NCBI GenBank assembly: GCA_031761405.1
Contig: JASEVX010000003.1
Span: forward strand, 13,692,973 to 13,756,972
DNA from: Serripes groenlandicus
Lineage: Eukaryota; Mollusca; Bivalvia; Cardiida; Cardiidae
Reading direction: 5' to 3'
Length of the DNA stretch: 64,000 nt
Positions within the stretch are counted from its first letter, which is position 1, and every line of letters starts with the position of its first letter. Below are positions 31,668 through 44,493 of the stretch, piece by piece. The position numbers were made by a program, and so were the translations under genes. The notes under the pieces were generated by a model. It worked only from the letters and a program-made list of their open reading frames with translations. It was not told the DNA's origin and searched no databases.

Positions 31668-33706
31668 GAAGTTGGCCGAAATAGCCGGAACAGCCGAAGT
31701 CCGACTACACCGGCTGTATTAATCAGCGGGAGCCAGTTTAAATCCGGCTTCTACGACTGTATTAACTAGCCGGAACAGCCGGAACTCTGGTTACACCAAC
31801 TATATTAACCAGCTGGAACAGCCGCAACTCAGGCTACTCCCGCTGTATAAACGAGCCTGAACAGCAGGAACTCCTGCTACACCGACTGTATTAACCAGCC
31901 GGAACAGCCGGAACTCCGGCTACAACAGCTGTATTAACCAGCCGGAACAGCGGAACTACTGCTACACCGGCCGGAACAGCCGAATTATCGGCTACTCCGA
32001 CTGTATCAATCAGCCCGAACAGGCGGAACTCCGGCTACTCCGAGTGTATCAATAAGCCCGAACAGGCGGAACTCCGGCTACTCTGAGTGTATCAATTAAC
32101 CCGAACAGGCGGAACTCCGGCTACTCCGAGTGTATCAATTAGCCCGAACAGGCGGAACTCCGGCTACTCCGAGTGTATCAATAAGCCCGAACAGGCGGAA
32201 CTCCGGCTACTCCGAGTGTATCAATAAGCCCGAACAGGCGGAACTCCGGCTACTCTGAGTGTATCAATTAACCCGAACAGGCGGAACACTATAGCTAGAG
32301 TGTGTCACTTTCACCTGACACATGTCAGGATGCAAGTTAAACTCTGGCTCCCAGTCACGCTAGCCGGATTCCACACAGATTTATGGCAGCCAGCTGCAAA
32401 ACCCAACCGGAATTGGGCCAACAGAGATGCTCCCATCCTCGGTTTGGCGTGCCTAATCTTCGAGAAAGATGGATTGGGGAATTGATTGTATGCACCTTAA
32501 ACTGACGGTATGTTGCATGAGGTCATTCTTCGCCAAGTAACGTCAGTCGACTGCCATGCCCAGCCGGATTCGGAATTTCCCGACAAAGTCCCGAATTTGC
32601 ACCCGTCCTTTCCGAATTAGAGAGTTTAACTGGCATCATGACATATGTCAGGTGAAAGTGCCAAACTCTGGCTCCAAGTCGCACTCGCCGGATTTAACCC
32701 GTATTTATGGCAGCTGACTGCAATGTTCAGATGAAGTTGGTATTTTGGCCAAGTCTGCGGCCCAATTACGGCTGTATATTGCTCGAATTAGAGAGTTTAA
32801 CTGGCATCCTGACATGTGTCAAGTAACAGTGACACACTCTGGCTCCCAGTCACGCTAGCCGGATTGCATACGGATTTAAGGCATCCGTCTGCAAAACCCA
32901 GCCGGAATTGGGACGAAAGAGAGGCGAGAGGTTCCCACCCTCGTTTTGGCGTGCCTTTTTTTCGAGATAGATGTATTTGGGAGTTGATTGATGCATTCCA
33001 GGTGAAAGCGCCTCAAACAGACTTTATATTGCATGAGAACCTGATTCGCCAAATTGTGTCAGCCGGCTGCCATGCCAAGCCAGAGTTGGTATTTCCCTAC
33101 AAAGTCCAGACTTTGCACCCGTCCTTTTCGAATTAGAGTTTAACTGGCATCATGACATGTGTCAGGTGAAAGTGCCACACTCTGGCTCTCAGTCGCACTA
33201 GCCGGATTCCACCCGAATGTATCGCAGCTGGCTGCAATGTTCAGATGAATTTGGCATTTTGGTTGGCCAAGTCGACAGCCCAATTCCGGCTGTATATTGC
33301 TCGAATTAGAGTTTAAATGGCATCCTTACATGTGTCAGATGAAAATGACACACTCTGGCCCCCAGTCACACTAGCCGGATTCCACCCAGATTTATGGCAG
33401 CCGGCTGCAAAACCCAGCCGGAATTGTGCCGACAGAGTGGCTCCCACCTTGTTTTGGCGTGCCTTTTAATCGAGATAGATGGCTTTGGAGGTTGATTGAT
33501 GCATGCCAGGTGAAAGCGCCTCAAACGGACTTCATGGTGCATGATGTCCTGTCTCGCCAAGTTGCGTCAGCCGGCTGCCATTCCCAGCCGGAGTTGGGAT
33601 TATACAGACAGGTTAATACAGACGGCGTAGCCGGAATTCCGTCTGGTTGATACAGCCTAGACTAGCCGGAATACCGGCTGTTCCGGCTTTTCCGGCTAAA
33701 TTATAG
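31668..33706. mobile_element. CCGGAA-ended element with nested tandem arrays
   Basis: The left end (ttggccgaaatagccggaac) and the reverse complement of the right end (tttagccggaaaagccggaac) match over about 40 bp, so the element has TIRs. Inside, 31690-32290 is a 43-bp array (cggaactccggctactccga + gtgtatcaataagcccgaacagg) and 32290-33650 is a ~0.5-kb unit present about 2.5 times (tctggctcccagtcacgctagcc). A related fragment lies at 40850-41100. No transposase is visible. Confidence 0.7.
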
Positions 33707-34140
33707 CACATATTTATAGTATTCCCTGATATCTGTATCTGAGTTATTGTTTGCGAGTACATGAAATCTTCAAAGACATAAGCTCAACTTTTGACATGTT
33801 CATTCGTTTGTATGTAGTTTCAATTTTTTTCAGGAACACAAATGTTCAAAGTATCGAGAAATAACATGTAAACATAACCTGTATCGTCGATGCAAATTCA
33901 CGTCAAACTGGCCTAACTAGTGTTCCAATTGATATATATTGAAGGAAATCATTGAAAACAATATTTGGATGATAACTTCTTCCTTTTACAGCAATATCCT
34001 GTTCAATAACTGTGTTTATTTTTTTCAAAACCTAGATCACTTCCTGTTTGAATTTGTAAAATGCTATAAACATTCTGCACAAGGTAGGTCGCCAGATGAA
34101 GTTTATGTCGATGATGTGGAATAAATTGTTTGAATGGTGT
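33707..34140. other. Non-coding stretch
   Basis: AT-rich with no gene or repeat recognised. Confidence 0.5.
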
Positions 34141-34159
34141 CTTACGTCGATTTAAACAG

Positions 34160-34330
34160 TGTTTCAGCTATACCGCGGCGTTTCCTGGGCAAGTTAACCA
34201 GTAGGTAATCAATTATCTTTAAAACAAGCGAGACATACGTAACTGTTAACCAATGAAAGCCATATCTACCATTGTTAAATTATTTGGTATGACCCGACCG
34301 ATGATCGTACCCTCGACGAAGAATAAGAAA
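34160..34330 (-). mobile_element. SINE copy related to 6815-7050
   Basis: Shares 'ggcgtttcctgggcaagtta', 'ctaccattgttaaatt' and 'ggtatgacccgac' with the first copy. The B-box region (gatgatcgtaccctcg) is decayed. Confidence 0.65.
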
Positions 34331-34374
34331 GATATACACTAAGGTATACTGTCACTGTCCTCTTAACATTCCTT

Positions 34375-34800
34375 CAGCTTTAACACTTTCCCACATACAA
34401 CAAACTGCAGCAGACGACTATGAAAATATCTAGGCAAATATATGGACAATGTTAGATTACTTTACCTAAAAATAGTTAAAACGTTGTGACAAATGGATTA
34501 ATTGCTCGTTTTGAGCACTTTATCCTTTTGTCACAATGTTTTCAACAGTTGTCTGCTGCAGAGGCTTCAGAAAGTGTCTACATGTGTTCAGGGTTAATAA
34601 TTAAGGAAGGAAGTGTAATTTTGATATTTAGTTGAACACAAAAGTTGTTGAAAAAAGGATTAATTGTTTTCCCTTGTGTTTTATGAACCCTTTCCCACAC
34701 GTATACAGACGCTTTCTGACGCATCTGCAACAGAAGACGCTTGAAAACATTACGGCATGATGATCATTTAATCCTTTTAAAGAGGAGATCGACAAAACTA
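34375..34800. mobile_element. Dispersed CTGCAGCAGAC repeat, two fragments
   Basis: 34375-34600 has ctgcagcagacgactatgaa near the left and caacagttgtctgctgcaga near the right, with the inner 'acaatgttttcaac' block. A second fragment (34685-34770) repeats 'cctttcccacac' and 'ctgacgcatctgcaac'. Confidence 0.55.
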
Positions 34801-35249
34801 AAGAGAAACAACTTGTTGGTGACATAGGTCACACACTGGAGGCTTTACTTCTATGGGCATTGTGAAATATTATCCAGTATTGAAGAGTTGAACAAAAAGG
34901 TAAAGGAGAATTTATCTTAATTCATAATTTGATATTTTACCCTCTCTAATTATATTGCCTGCAGAGTTCAGAAATGGGGTCAATTGCATGTTCTAAAATC
35001 CTTATTTAACCTATAAACCATATGTTGTGGGTACTCAAAAGAATCAACTCGCTCTTAGTTTCAATAAAGGTCATGTCCATTAAAAAACTAGGTTACAATG
35101 CCAAATCTGAGAAAATTTGATAAAATAATGTTATCACTTTAGTTTTAATTTTCAACTCATCTGAATATGAACTGCTCAAGGTGAGCTATTGTGATTTCTC
35201 TTTGTCTTTCGTCTGTTATTAACAATTTGCTTGTGGACACTACTTCGTA

Positions 35250-36548
35250 CGGAGCCCCTAAAGTGACATTCAATATATTATTTTAGTATGCAAATAAAAC
35301 AGCTAATTTGCATAATAAAAAAAAATATCGGATTTTTATTCCGTTTTTACGAAATAATAATTCGATACTTTTGTTTTAATATGCAAATAAACCAATTTAT
35401 CTTGTATTAACGAAATAATCATTTCTTTAAACGAAACACTTATTTTGTAAAAACGAAATAAAAAGTCGATACATTTTTTTTAATATGCAAATAAGCCCGC
35501 TTTATTTCGTATTTACGAAATACTTATTTCGTTTAAACGAAATAATTATTATCGCCAATTTTTTTAATTACGAAATAATACTTACTATTTGACAATTCTT
35601 TTTAATATGCAAAAAAGCCGTTTTATTTCTTATTTACGAAATAATAATTCGATACTTTTTTTTTAATATGCAAATAAGCCAATTTATCTCGTTTAAACGA
35701 AACACTTATTTTGTAAAAACGAAATAAAAAGTCGATACTTTTTTTTTAATATGCAAATAAGCCCGCTTTATTTCGTATTTACGAAATAATTATTATCGAC
35801 ACTTTTTTTTAATTACGAAATAATACTTACTATTTGACATTTGTTTTTAATATGCAAATAAGGCGTTTTATTTCTTATTTACAACCACTGCTACAAGCGT
35901 CATTCGTCTTTCAACAATGGGATAACAGTCGATGTAGAAAAGCAGCCAGTTGCTTGGAAAGTATGTTGTGTGGAGTACTGGTGTGAACAAACACAGGAAA
36001 CATATGATTAGGTGAACTTGCCGCCGTAATATGACTGAAAAGATGATTGTTGAAAACGGCTTTAAACCCCAATCAATCAAAACCATCAGCCAACCATGTG
36101 GAAACTTGGTAACACGTGCACTTATAAAGTTTATGAAATGTCATGGGTTATGTTAAATAAGAAATAAAACTGCTAATTTGCATATTAAAAAAAGTACCGA
36201 ATTATTATATCGTGTTAACGAAATAAAACAGCTAATTTGCATATTAAAAAAAAGAATCGAAATATTTTTTCGTTTTTACGAAATAACTATTTCGTTTAAA
36301 AGAAATGTTTATTTCGTAAATACGAAATAAAACAGATAATTTACATATTAAAAATATAAAACGATTATTTCGTTAATACGAGAATACGTTTATACGAGAT
36401 AAATTGGCTTATTTGCATATTAAAATAAAGTATTGAATTATTATTTCGTAAAAACGAAATAAAAATCCAATACTTTTTTTTAATATGCAAATTAGCTGTT
36501 TTATTTGCATACTAAATCAGTATATTGAATGTCACTTTAGGGGCTCCG
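35250..36548. mobile_element. TA-flanked MITE, mariner-type ends (~1.3 kb)
   Basis: The ends CGGAGCCCCTAAAGTGACAT and its reverse complement are flanked by TA on both sides, with inverted arms extending through 'gtatgcaaataaaacagcta'. The interior is made of repeated palindromes such as tttcgtttttacgaaat and at least ten ATGCAAAT octamers in both orientations. No transposase is present. TA duplication and the termini point to Tc1/mariner-type mobilisation. Confidence 0.85.
35870..36085 (+). mobile_element. 5'-truncated SINE nested in the TA-flanked MITE
   Basis: Matches the body and tail of the SINE at 22376-22665 ('gctacaagcgtcattcgtct', 'gtgtggagtactggtgtgaa', 'ttgttgaaaacggctttaaa'). The tRNA head is absent. 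It is younger than the MITE that contains it. Confidence 0.75.
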
Positions 36549-37829
36549 TAATTTCGGCAAAAGCTTTCTTCATATTTGCGAAACGGAGAAATTGTTCATA
36601 ATGAGCAAAACCTTTTCAGTGTGTACTTCTTATTGATATCTTGGTCAAGCTAAGATATAGGTCATGTATTATACAAAATTATAAGTCACTAAGCCAAATG
36701 TAAACATTTTTTTCTCAAAATTAAGAAAATTCGTCGTGGGAATGTCTGTCTAGATGATATCTAGGCTAAGTATGAATATGGCCATGTCAGGTTCAAAACT
36801 AGATCACTCAGCCAAGTATTAGAGAAATCTAGTAGACAGTTCTTTTTTACTCAAGAATGAAGAAACTTTGTCAGAATGTTTGTCTTGCTGATAGTTAGGC
36901 TATATGCGGGTCAACTCCAAAAACTAGGACATTCTAGAGTCTGCATTCTTTACTTGTGCAGGATGAATCTTTGTAGGAATGTTTGTCTTGATAATTTTTA
37001 GTATAAGATCGAATATAGGTTTTGATTCATCAAAGACTTGATCACTAGGCTAAAGTGTTGGAAATATTGTGGACACTTTAGAAGTTGAAACTTTTACTTG
37101 AACAAGTCATGTTAAAACCTTGTCAGAATTTTGGTCTTGATGATACCGACGCTTAATATGAATATTTGTCATATCTGGTCAAAAACTAGACCACATTTTA
37201 GTAAAACGTTGTGGACATTCTAGAGGCGGCATTTGTCATTGAGCAGGTTGAAACTATGCCATAATGTTTGTCTTGGTGATATCTAGGCTGAGTGTAAATA
37301 GTGGTCATGTCAGGTCAAAAACTAGCTTTCGTAGGCACAATTTAAGAAAAATCTTGTGAACACTCTCGAGGCTACAAGTTTCAATCTAGAATGGTGAGAT
37401 TTCTTCATAGTAGTTGTCTTTGTGAATATTAGGCTAAGTTTTAATATGGGTTATCTTGTGTCAAAACTAGATAACTATGCTGAATTAAAGAAAAATCTAT
37501 TTTAAACTCTAGTGGCAGCATTCTAGGTTTGAGCATTTTGAAACCCTGTCATAATGTTGATCTAGGCTAAGTGTAAATATGGGTCATCTCTTATTGAAAA
37601 TGATGGCAGAATTTTTATTTAAGCAGGTTGAAACTATGCCAGAATGCTTGTAACATCTAAATCTTGGTTACTATTCAACATTTAAAAAACATCATGAAGA
37701 CACTTGAGTGGCCACATTTTTACAACAAATAGGTTTTGCGTATGCAAAACAACGGATTTGTGAATTGAATTTGAGTTAAAACACTGTCCACAATGTTGGT
37801 TTTCTCGCAGAACGAGTCAATGTGACGAG

Positions 37830-39455
37830 TCTTAAAGCCATGTGCTCGTTACTGTACCTTACATGTAAACCATCGTTACTGTACCTTACATGTAAACAAT
37901 CGTTACTGTACCTTACATGTAAACCATCGTTAATGTACCTTACATGTAAACAATCGTTAATGTACCTTACATTTAAACCATCGTTAATGTACCTTACATG
38001 TAAACCATCGTTAATGTACCTTACATGTAAACCATCGTTAATGTACCTTACATGTAAACCATCGTTAATGTACCTTACATGTAAACCATCGTTATTGTAC
38101 CTTACATGTAAACCATCGTAACTGTACCTTACATGTAAACCATCGTTAATGTACCTTACATGTAAACAATCGTTACTGTACCTTACATGTAAGCCATCGT
38201 TACTGTACCTTACATGTAAACCATCGTTACTGTACCTTACATGTAAACCATCGTAACTGTACCTTACATGTAAACCACCGTTAATGTACCTTACATGTAA
38301 ACCATCGTTACTGTACCTTACATGTAAACCATCGTTAATGTACCTTACATGTAAACCATCGTTAATGTACCTTACATGTAAACCATCGTTACTGTACCTT
38401 ACATGTAAACAATCGTAACTGTACCTTACATGTAAACCATCGTAACTGTACCTTACATGTAAACCATCGTAACTGTACCTTACATGTAAACCATCGTTAA
38501 TGTACCTTACATGTAAACCATCGTTACTGTACCTTACATGTAAACCATCGTTAATGTACCTTACATGTAAACCATCGTTAATGTACCTTACATGTAAACC
38601 ATCGTAACTGTACCGTACATGTAAACCATCGTTAATGTACCTTATATGTAAACCATCGTAACTGTACCTTACATGTAAACCATCGTTACTGTACCTTGAA
38701 TGTAAACCATCGTAACTATATATTGCATGTAAACCACCGTTACTGTAACTTACATGTAAACAATCGTTAATGTACATTATATGTAAACCATCGTAACTGT
38801 ACCTTACATGTAAACCATCGTTACTGTACTTTACATGTAAACCACCGTTAATGTACCTTACATGTAAACCATCGTAACTGTACCTAACATGTAAACCATT
38901 GTTACTGTACCTTACATGTAAACGATCGTTAATGTAACTTACATGTAAACCATCGTAACTGTACTTTACATGTAAACCATCGTTAATGTACCTTACATGT
39001 AATCCAACGTAACTGTACCTTACATGTAAACCATCGTTACTGTACCTTGAATGTAAACCATCGTAACTATATATTGCATGTAAACCACCGTTAATGTAAC
39101 TTACATGTAAACCATCGTTAATGTACCTTACATGTAAACCATCGTTACTGTATCGACATGTATACCATCGTTATTGTACCTTACATGTTAACAATCGTTA
39201 ATGTACCTTATATGTAAACCATCGTTACTGTACCTTGAATGTAAACCATCGTAACTATATATTGCATGTAAACCACCGTTACTGTACCTTACATGTAAAC
39301 CATCGTTACTGTATCGACAGCTATACCATCGTTATTGTACCTTTCATGTTAACAATCGTTAATGTACCTTACATGTAAACCATCGTAACTGTACCTAACA
39401 TGTAAACCATCGTTTATGTACCGTACATGTAAACCATCGTTACTGTATCTTATGG
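37830..39455. repeat. 27-bp satellite, about 60 copies
   Basis: The unit is accatcgttactgtacctta + catgtaa (27 bp) and contains the 10-bp palindrome ttacatgtaa. Two common variants differ at 'gttac/gttaat/gtaac'. A larger block with 'ttgaatgtaaaccatcgtaactatatattgcatg' recurs at about 38690, 39047 and 39233, showing a higher-order duplication. The long minus frame (9-residue period GLHVRYSND) exists because 27 is divisible by three; I do not call it a gene. Confidence 0.93.
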
Positions 39456-39714
39456 AAGGGTATTTAAGTAAATATTCCGTTCATGTAACTGACAACTGTA
39501 TTCGTCTAAATGACAAGTGCATACTTATAAATGACTAATGCATTTGTCTTTGTTTTCAACTTTTAGTTGCCTTCCATTTATTGATTAATGGTAAGTGTCT
39601 ACTTAAAACTTAAAAGTACATAAGTATTTACACTTAGCTCTAAGCATATTGACGAATGCAACTAAACGAATAGACTTGTAAGAATGAAATTAAATGGGTA
39701 CCAATAAATAAAAC

Positions 39715-39829
39715 GGGCAGGAATGGCGGTATATCCTATATTGTATGGGTCAGTCAGAATGGCATGATATCCTGCATTTTATAGGCCAGTCAGAACGGCA
39801 TGATATCCTGCATTTTATAGGCCAGTCAG
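39715..39829. repeat. 36-bp tandem repeat split by a transposon
   Basis: About three units of cagtcagaacggcatgatat + cctgcattttataggc. The array resumes at 40742-40775 on the far side of the element at 39830-40741. Confidence 0.8.
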
Positions 39830-40741
39830 GGGTCTATTTCTCCAAACTCCGTAAACTTACGGACCCGTAAGTCCATTGTTCTTTCTCAGACTTACGGAGA
39901 TTTTCTCGAAAAATCGTAGATTTGCGGGATTTTGTTGGACTTCCGTAAGTTTACGATATTCATGACGTAGTAGCCTTCTTTTTCCGTAACTTTATGGGCA
40001 CCTCAGACCCTGTCCATAACTATTTACGGAAGAAATATTGTCTTAATCAATCATTATTTTGTCAACATATTTCGTAAATCATGAAATATTAGAAGAAACG
40101 GAGAAGAAGTCCCCGCGAAAGAAAATTTGAGTAAAAGTTGTGTTGATAAATAAGTTCACCGCACATGCGTTTACCAATCAATACGCGCAATTTAACGATT
40201 GGTTCTCGGGATTTTCCAATGACCTAATTTAGTTGAGCCATCTTACGGTGGAAGCTGAGACTAAAGCTTTGCCCGCCGCAGTGGTATGTTGAAGACTAGC
40301 ACTGCTAGGGGAGTTTGACTTAGGGGATCACAATGCCAATTACTCTCAGTTATCTAAACTCTGCTTAGTCTACCGATCCCCAATGTCTATTCATGGACGT
40401 ATACTTATACTTATAGACTCTGTACGTATAGTTGGCTATAATAATCCTAGCACTGTATTGCATTAGCATGCCTACAAATCCCTTCAAAGGAGCATTCCTT
40501 AGCTCAATCTGTAGATCTAACATGATTTGAAACAGAACAAGGCAGGAAAAACAAAATAATGACCCGGATGGAAGCAGAAATGACGTAATATCTCCGTAAC
40601 TCTGCAACTAAGATATGACTACGATACGGAGCTTGGAGAAATGCAATTTGAAACTCCGCATCTCTTCCGTAACCTTTTCAATTCTACGGAAATCGTAACT
40701 TTACGGGTCCGTAACTTTACGGAGTTTGGAGAAATAGACCC
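39830..40741. mobile_element. GGGTCTATTT-ended DNA element, 912 bp, CAG target duplication
   Basis: The termini GGGTCTATTTCTCCAAACTC and its reverse complement form a TIR of at least 40 bp with repeated 'ccgtaa..ttacgg' stems. CAG lies on both sides (39827-39829 and 40742-40744), and the interrupted 36-bp array lets the empty site be read as ggccagtcagaacggc. The 3-bp duplication and GGG ends suggest PIF/Harbinger- or Zator-type mobilisation; the class is undecided. No transposase is seen. Confidence 0.85.
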
Positions 40742-40841
40742 CAGAACGGCAGGATATCCTACATTTCCGGACTTTTACTAATGCAGGTCTGTTTTAATAT
40801 TTAAAACACATATCGCTTATTGACAAACAGGAACTCTAGAT

Positions 40842-41105
40842 GATCTTATGGACCAGCCGGTAGACCCGGAACTTATTTGTTTCGTTCAGCCGGCGTAGCC
40901 GGAAGTCAATTGTATCGGTATGCCGTCAAAGTAACCTCAGCAGCAGGAAAGAATATATTACGGTGCCTGGTCCTTCGAATTGAGCATGGAGAGAGTTTGC
41001 ACCCGTCCAGTTTGAGAGTTTTCAGGCAAACTGACACGTGCCAGGTGCAAATATAAATTGCCTGCTTTTAGTTGCACTGGGTACCGTTTCATCAAAATGC
41101 GGAAT
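40842..41105. mobile_element. Fragment of the CCGGAA-ended element
   Basis: Shares ccagccgg/gtagccggaa, 'tttgcacccgtcc' and 'gacacgtgccaggtg' with 31668-33706. Confidence 0.6.
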
Positions 41106-41189
41106 TGTAATGCGTGTTTGAATGAGGAATCTGAATACCTCGTTCAGTCCAATGCACTCGTAACAAGGTGAACAATACACTTTCGTGAA

Positions 41190-41351
41190 TAAGATAATAG
41201 ATAGATAGATAGATATTCTTTATTTCCTCCATATTTGAAGAGTGAGTACATAATAAACATTACAGAAGTGAGAACATAAATAAATACATATATACACACA
41301 CATATAAACCTACATATATATACACATATATATACACATATATATATACCC

Positions 41352-41386
<35 letters not shown>

Positions 41387-41410
41387 TACATACACACAAA
41401 CATATACACA
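41190..41410. repeat. GATA and TA/CA microsatellites
   Basis: (gata)5 at 41194-41214, then a (tatacaca)n-type tract from 41285 to 41410. Open frames on the minus strand (YIYICVYI...) are by-products. Confidence 0.85.
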
Positions 41411-43391
41411 AGCATACGAAAAGTCCTTGAAAGCGGGGCAACAAAAAGGTTATTTACAGTAGTACAATTTACATGCAGTCAAAAAATATAGTCCAATTCG
41501 TAAATCTCCTCGGACGAAACGAAACTCAGAGAAGACATATATGGACAGGTGTATGAGACACGTTTAGGAGTAAAAAATAACATTTGCATGTAATGAATAC
41601 AATGATCAGCCTGTGCATTCGGGCATTCTTATCATTGTCAACACTGTTCGTTACCCATGAAACAGTACTTATAATGGTGCATTCAGATGTACGGTCAATT
41701 GCTTTTCACAATGACCGTCCTAAAAGTCGAGTGTGGGATGTGAAGCAGATCTGCAGAATAACATTGACTTTTAAATGTTAACCATGCCATGTCTTAAGTC
41801 ATGTTACATTGAATTAATCAAAATTAAAACATGTCTTTTTACATCATGTTAGGGTCGGATATTTACCTAATCAAATAAAATGTAATAAGTATATTAAGAT
41901 AACTTACCAACATTCCTGTTGTTGATAAATAAATTTATTTCCTTTCTCATTCACGCTTTCTGTTTACTCTTTAAAATATACGTCAGGCCTTTGAGGAAGT
42001 TCAAAGTCCAATGGCGGGCCTGAATAATTATGTTAATATGATTCAAAACTCACGTGATACATTTCCTTATAAGGTATAAATGACGGCCCATAGAAACCGT
42101 GATATAGATAGGTTTAACCTATAACACTTAATCGGTAATTTTGAATCGTATACTCTGAAAGGTTTTACAAAATGAAATGCGAACGCACGAGTTACATACA
42201 GAGTTAAAAATCATTAAATAGAAATGAGAAATGTCAAAGTTTAGACTTATTTCCCCATAATGTTGTCAAATCTATAATTGTATCTTGGTCAAGGCTAATA
42301 CTTAAAAACAAGTAGTTATATATTGGGTACCTAACTAAACCACCAATACCAAACTGCTTAGTTGGTAACGTCACTTAGCTATCAACCCCAAGGTTTGCAA
42401 TCTATAATGAGTATGTTTAAAAAGCAGTGAGTAAACTTCTCCTTTTGCCACTGTTGACTCATTTCTTTAATAAGTATTATTATTACCAGAGATTAGCCAT
42501 GTTTATATGAGCATGGTCTCAATTTAACCTGAGCTGCAGATGTGTTGTATGTGAGAAAGGAATTCGGTTGTTATATACACTGTAACGGAAATAATACAGA
42601 AGTGGTTTAATTGGTTGTATTTTAACGTCGTTTTCAACGATTTTTCAGTCACGGTGGCAACTATACCTAACGTGTATTCCTTTTTTGTTTTATCTTACCA
42701 GTACTTCATACAACATTTTCCTAGGCAACTGGCTTCCTTACTACATGTCTTATTTTAGCCCATTGGTAATCTAAAGTGCATTGTAAAGGCAGTTATTTTA
42801 TTTATACATTTTTGAGAAATGCAGCATATCTGCACTGCGTCCGACACCAACTCACACTAACTTGTATCGTTATTCACGACAAACACTTCTTTTGAGCGAA
42901 ACGAAGTGGATTATCACGGCAAAAAAAGGTCTTCAGGAAACATGTTTTGACACCAGTGTCTCCTGTACGGATAGTGGTAAGAGTTGTTTTAGTAGGACAA
43001 AGGGAAACGTTTGAAAATATGCCCATTAGAAGGACCCTTATCTGCAGTCTAATGTCATTTGGTACGTTTTTATGAATGTTTGTGTTACTGCTTCACCTGT
43101 TGGTACAGTATTTAACTTGGTCTATGTTTCGACACAATATATAACCTTCAGACACAGAAGTGTAGTTTTATTTGACTAACATTTGATTTAAAGTTGTTTG
43201 ATTTCAGGTGACTGTAAACAGCTCAAATGAATAAAACTAATCGTATCGTACTAATTTTTTTATTAACCGTTCCCATTTTGAGATGTTTTTTCTCGCACCG
43301 CTTATTTTCTATATCGTCTGAAATGTTAGCCCTTTGTTTGTGAAGAACTTCAAGACCGTCCTAAAATACTTGAAAAGGCCATGACAATACG
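41411..43391. other. Non-coding stretch with one SINE
   Basis: A minus-strand SINE fragment lies at 42605-42800 ('ggttgtattttaacgtcgtt', 'accagtacttcatacaaca', 'agcccattggtaat'). A fragment of the CTGCAGCAGAC repeat is at about 42440-42560. No gene was recognised elsewhere. Confidence 0.55.
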
Positions 43392-44493
43392 AGTAGTACA
43401 GGGCGTGACCTCAGGTAATTGTGTTACTATATATTGTATAGAAATCCGCCATTTTGTTTTGAGGAGTCAATTTTTAATCCACTTTGAAGGCACCACAGTG
43501 TCTGCGTTTGAACACCTGCAACGAAAGCGTTAACACTTGCCTGAGAATAACCCTTTACACTGCTGTTCAAAAGTTTACCCTACATGATGAAAGTTATTAT
43601 TATGTCTAAACGAGTACTTGAAAAGTGTCAGTGAAGTTATACACAACTTTACCAATTTGATCAGATTTCAAATATACAGGGAAAAGGAGCACATTAAAGC
43701 CGTCAAATCAGTTTTAAACGAGTTGTGCCACTGTTTACGCTTTAACTTTTTCTCTTTGTGCTACCAAATGAGAGAAGACCCAAAAAGCTTTCATTTAAAC
43801 CAAAGTTGGCGCTATAATTGTTAACCGTTTTCGAGTTATGTAATATGAGAGATTTTTGTACCCCCAAAACTACTATTAGTTCACTAGTTATCACCGTTTT
43901 AAATATTTGTTCGTTTCAAAGTGCGTCAAAAGTCTTCTCAATACGCAAATGCCGATATCTCCTTTATTTCTTGTCCGAATGTAGTCGTGTTTGGACCCAT
44001 TGAAAAGGGTTTCGAATTTTCTATCGATTAAGGAGGTCCAACCGGAAGTTTGGTCTGTCTGTAAACCGGAAGTGACGTCATTATATATTACAATGGTCAT
44101 ATCTTCCTTAGTTCTGAACCGATGTTTACAATTTGTATATCATTCGAAAGCTCTCATCGAGATATGGGTATATTCGAATTTGCAAGATATCCGATCAATG
44201 TTTTCATGACATTGTTCTTTAAATAAGCAGCTCAAGGGGTAAAAGAAAAACAAAGACATGAATACAATTTCTACAATTTTATTATATAATCAAGTATTGT
44301 AGTTCGCAGAATCAAAATAACTAACACTATTTATTGGACACAGTATTCGCAAATCACGATTCATTACGGGATGAAAATGATTGTCAATTCGTCTCATACT
44401 CCATCCATGGCGTCTATGAATAACTGTCCACCGTTCCGTTATCTTGTAAACGTGGTTAATTTAGGGCTCCCCCGGCATTTTCTTTCCGTTAAT

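Larger units (their letters stand above)
35140..37745. repeat. Diverged molluscan VNTR-type dispersed element
   Basis: The left part (35150-35220) carries 'ggtgagctattgtgat' and the right end (37660-37725) 'cttggttactattcaacatt' plus 'acttgagtggccacattt', the same ends as at 13806-14030. Between them (36560-37640) lie about eight poorly conserved units of about 110-140 bp built on 'gaaactttgtcagaatgttt', 'gtcttgatgatatctaggct' and 'gggtcatctcaggtcaaaaa'-like text. A TA-type MITE (35250-36548) is inserted in it. Confidence 0.65.

Noticed and set aside
35249..36550. LTR retrotransposon
   Set aside because: The long matching ends are inverted, not direct, and are flanked by TA.
37776..38777. 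333-residue GLHVRYSND repeat protein
   Set aside because: The 27-bp satellite keeps all frames open; the array continues 680 bp beyond the frame with stops, and no start context or splice sites are seen.
41144..41395. Tyr/Ile/Val-rich frame
   Set aside because: Encoded by (tatacaca)n microsatellite.
43618..44209. Short frames in the left Polinton terminal repeat
   Set aside because: The mirrored frames in the right arm are broken by indels and have no family resemblance; the segment is best read as non-coding terminal repeat.
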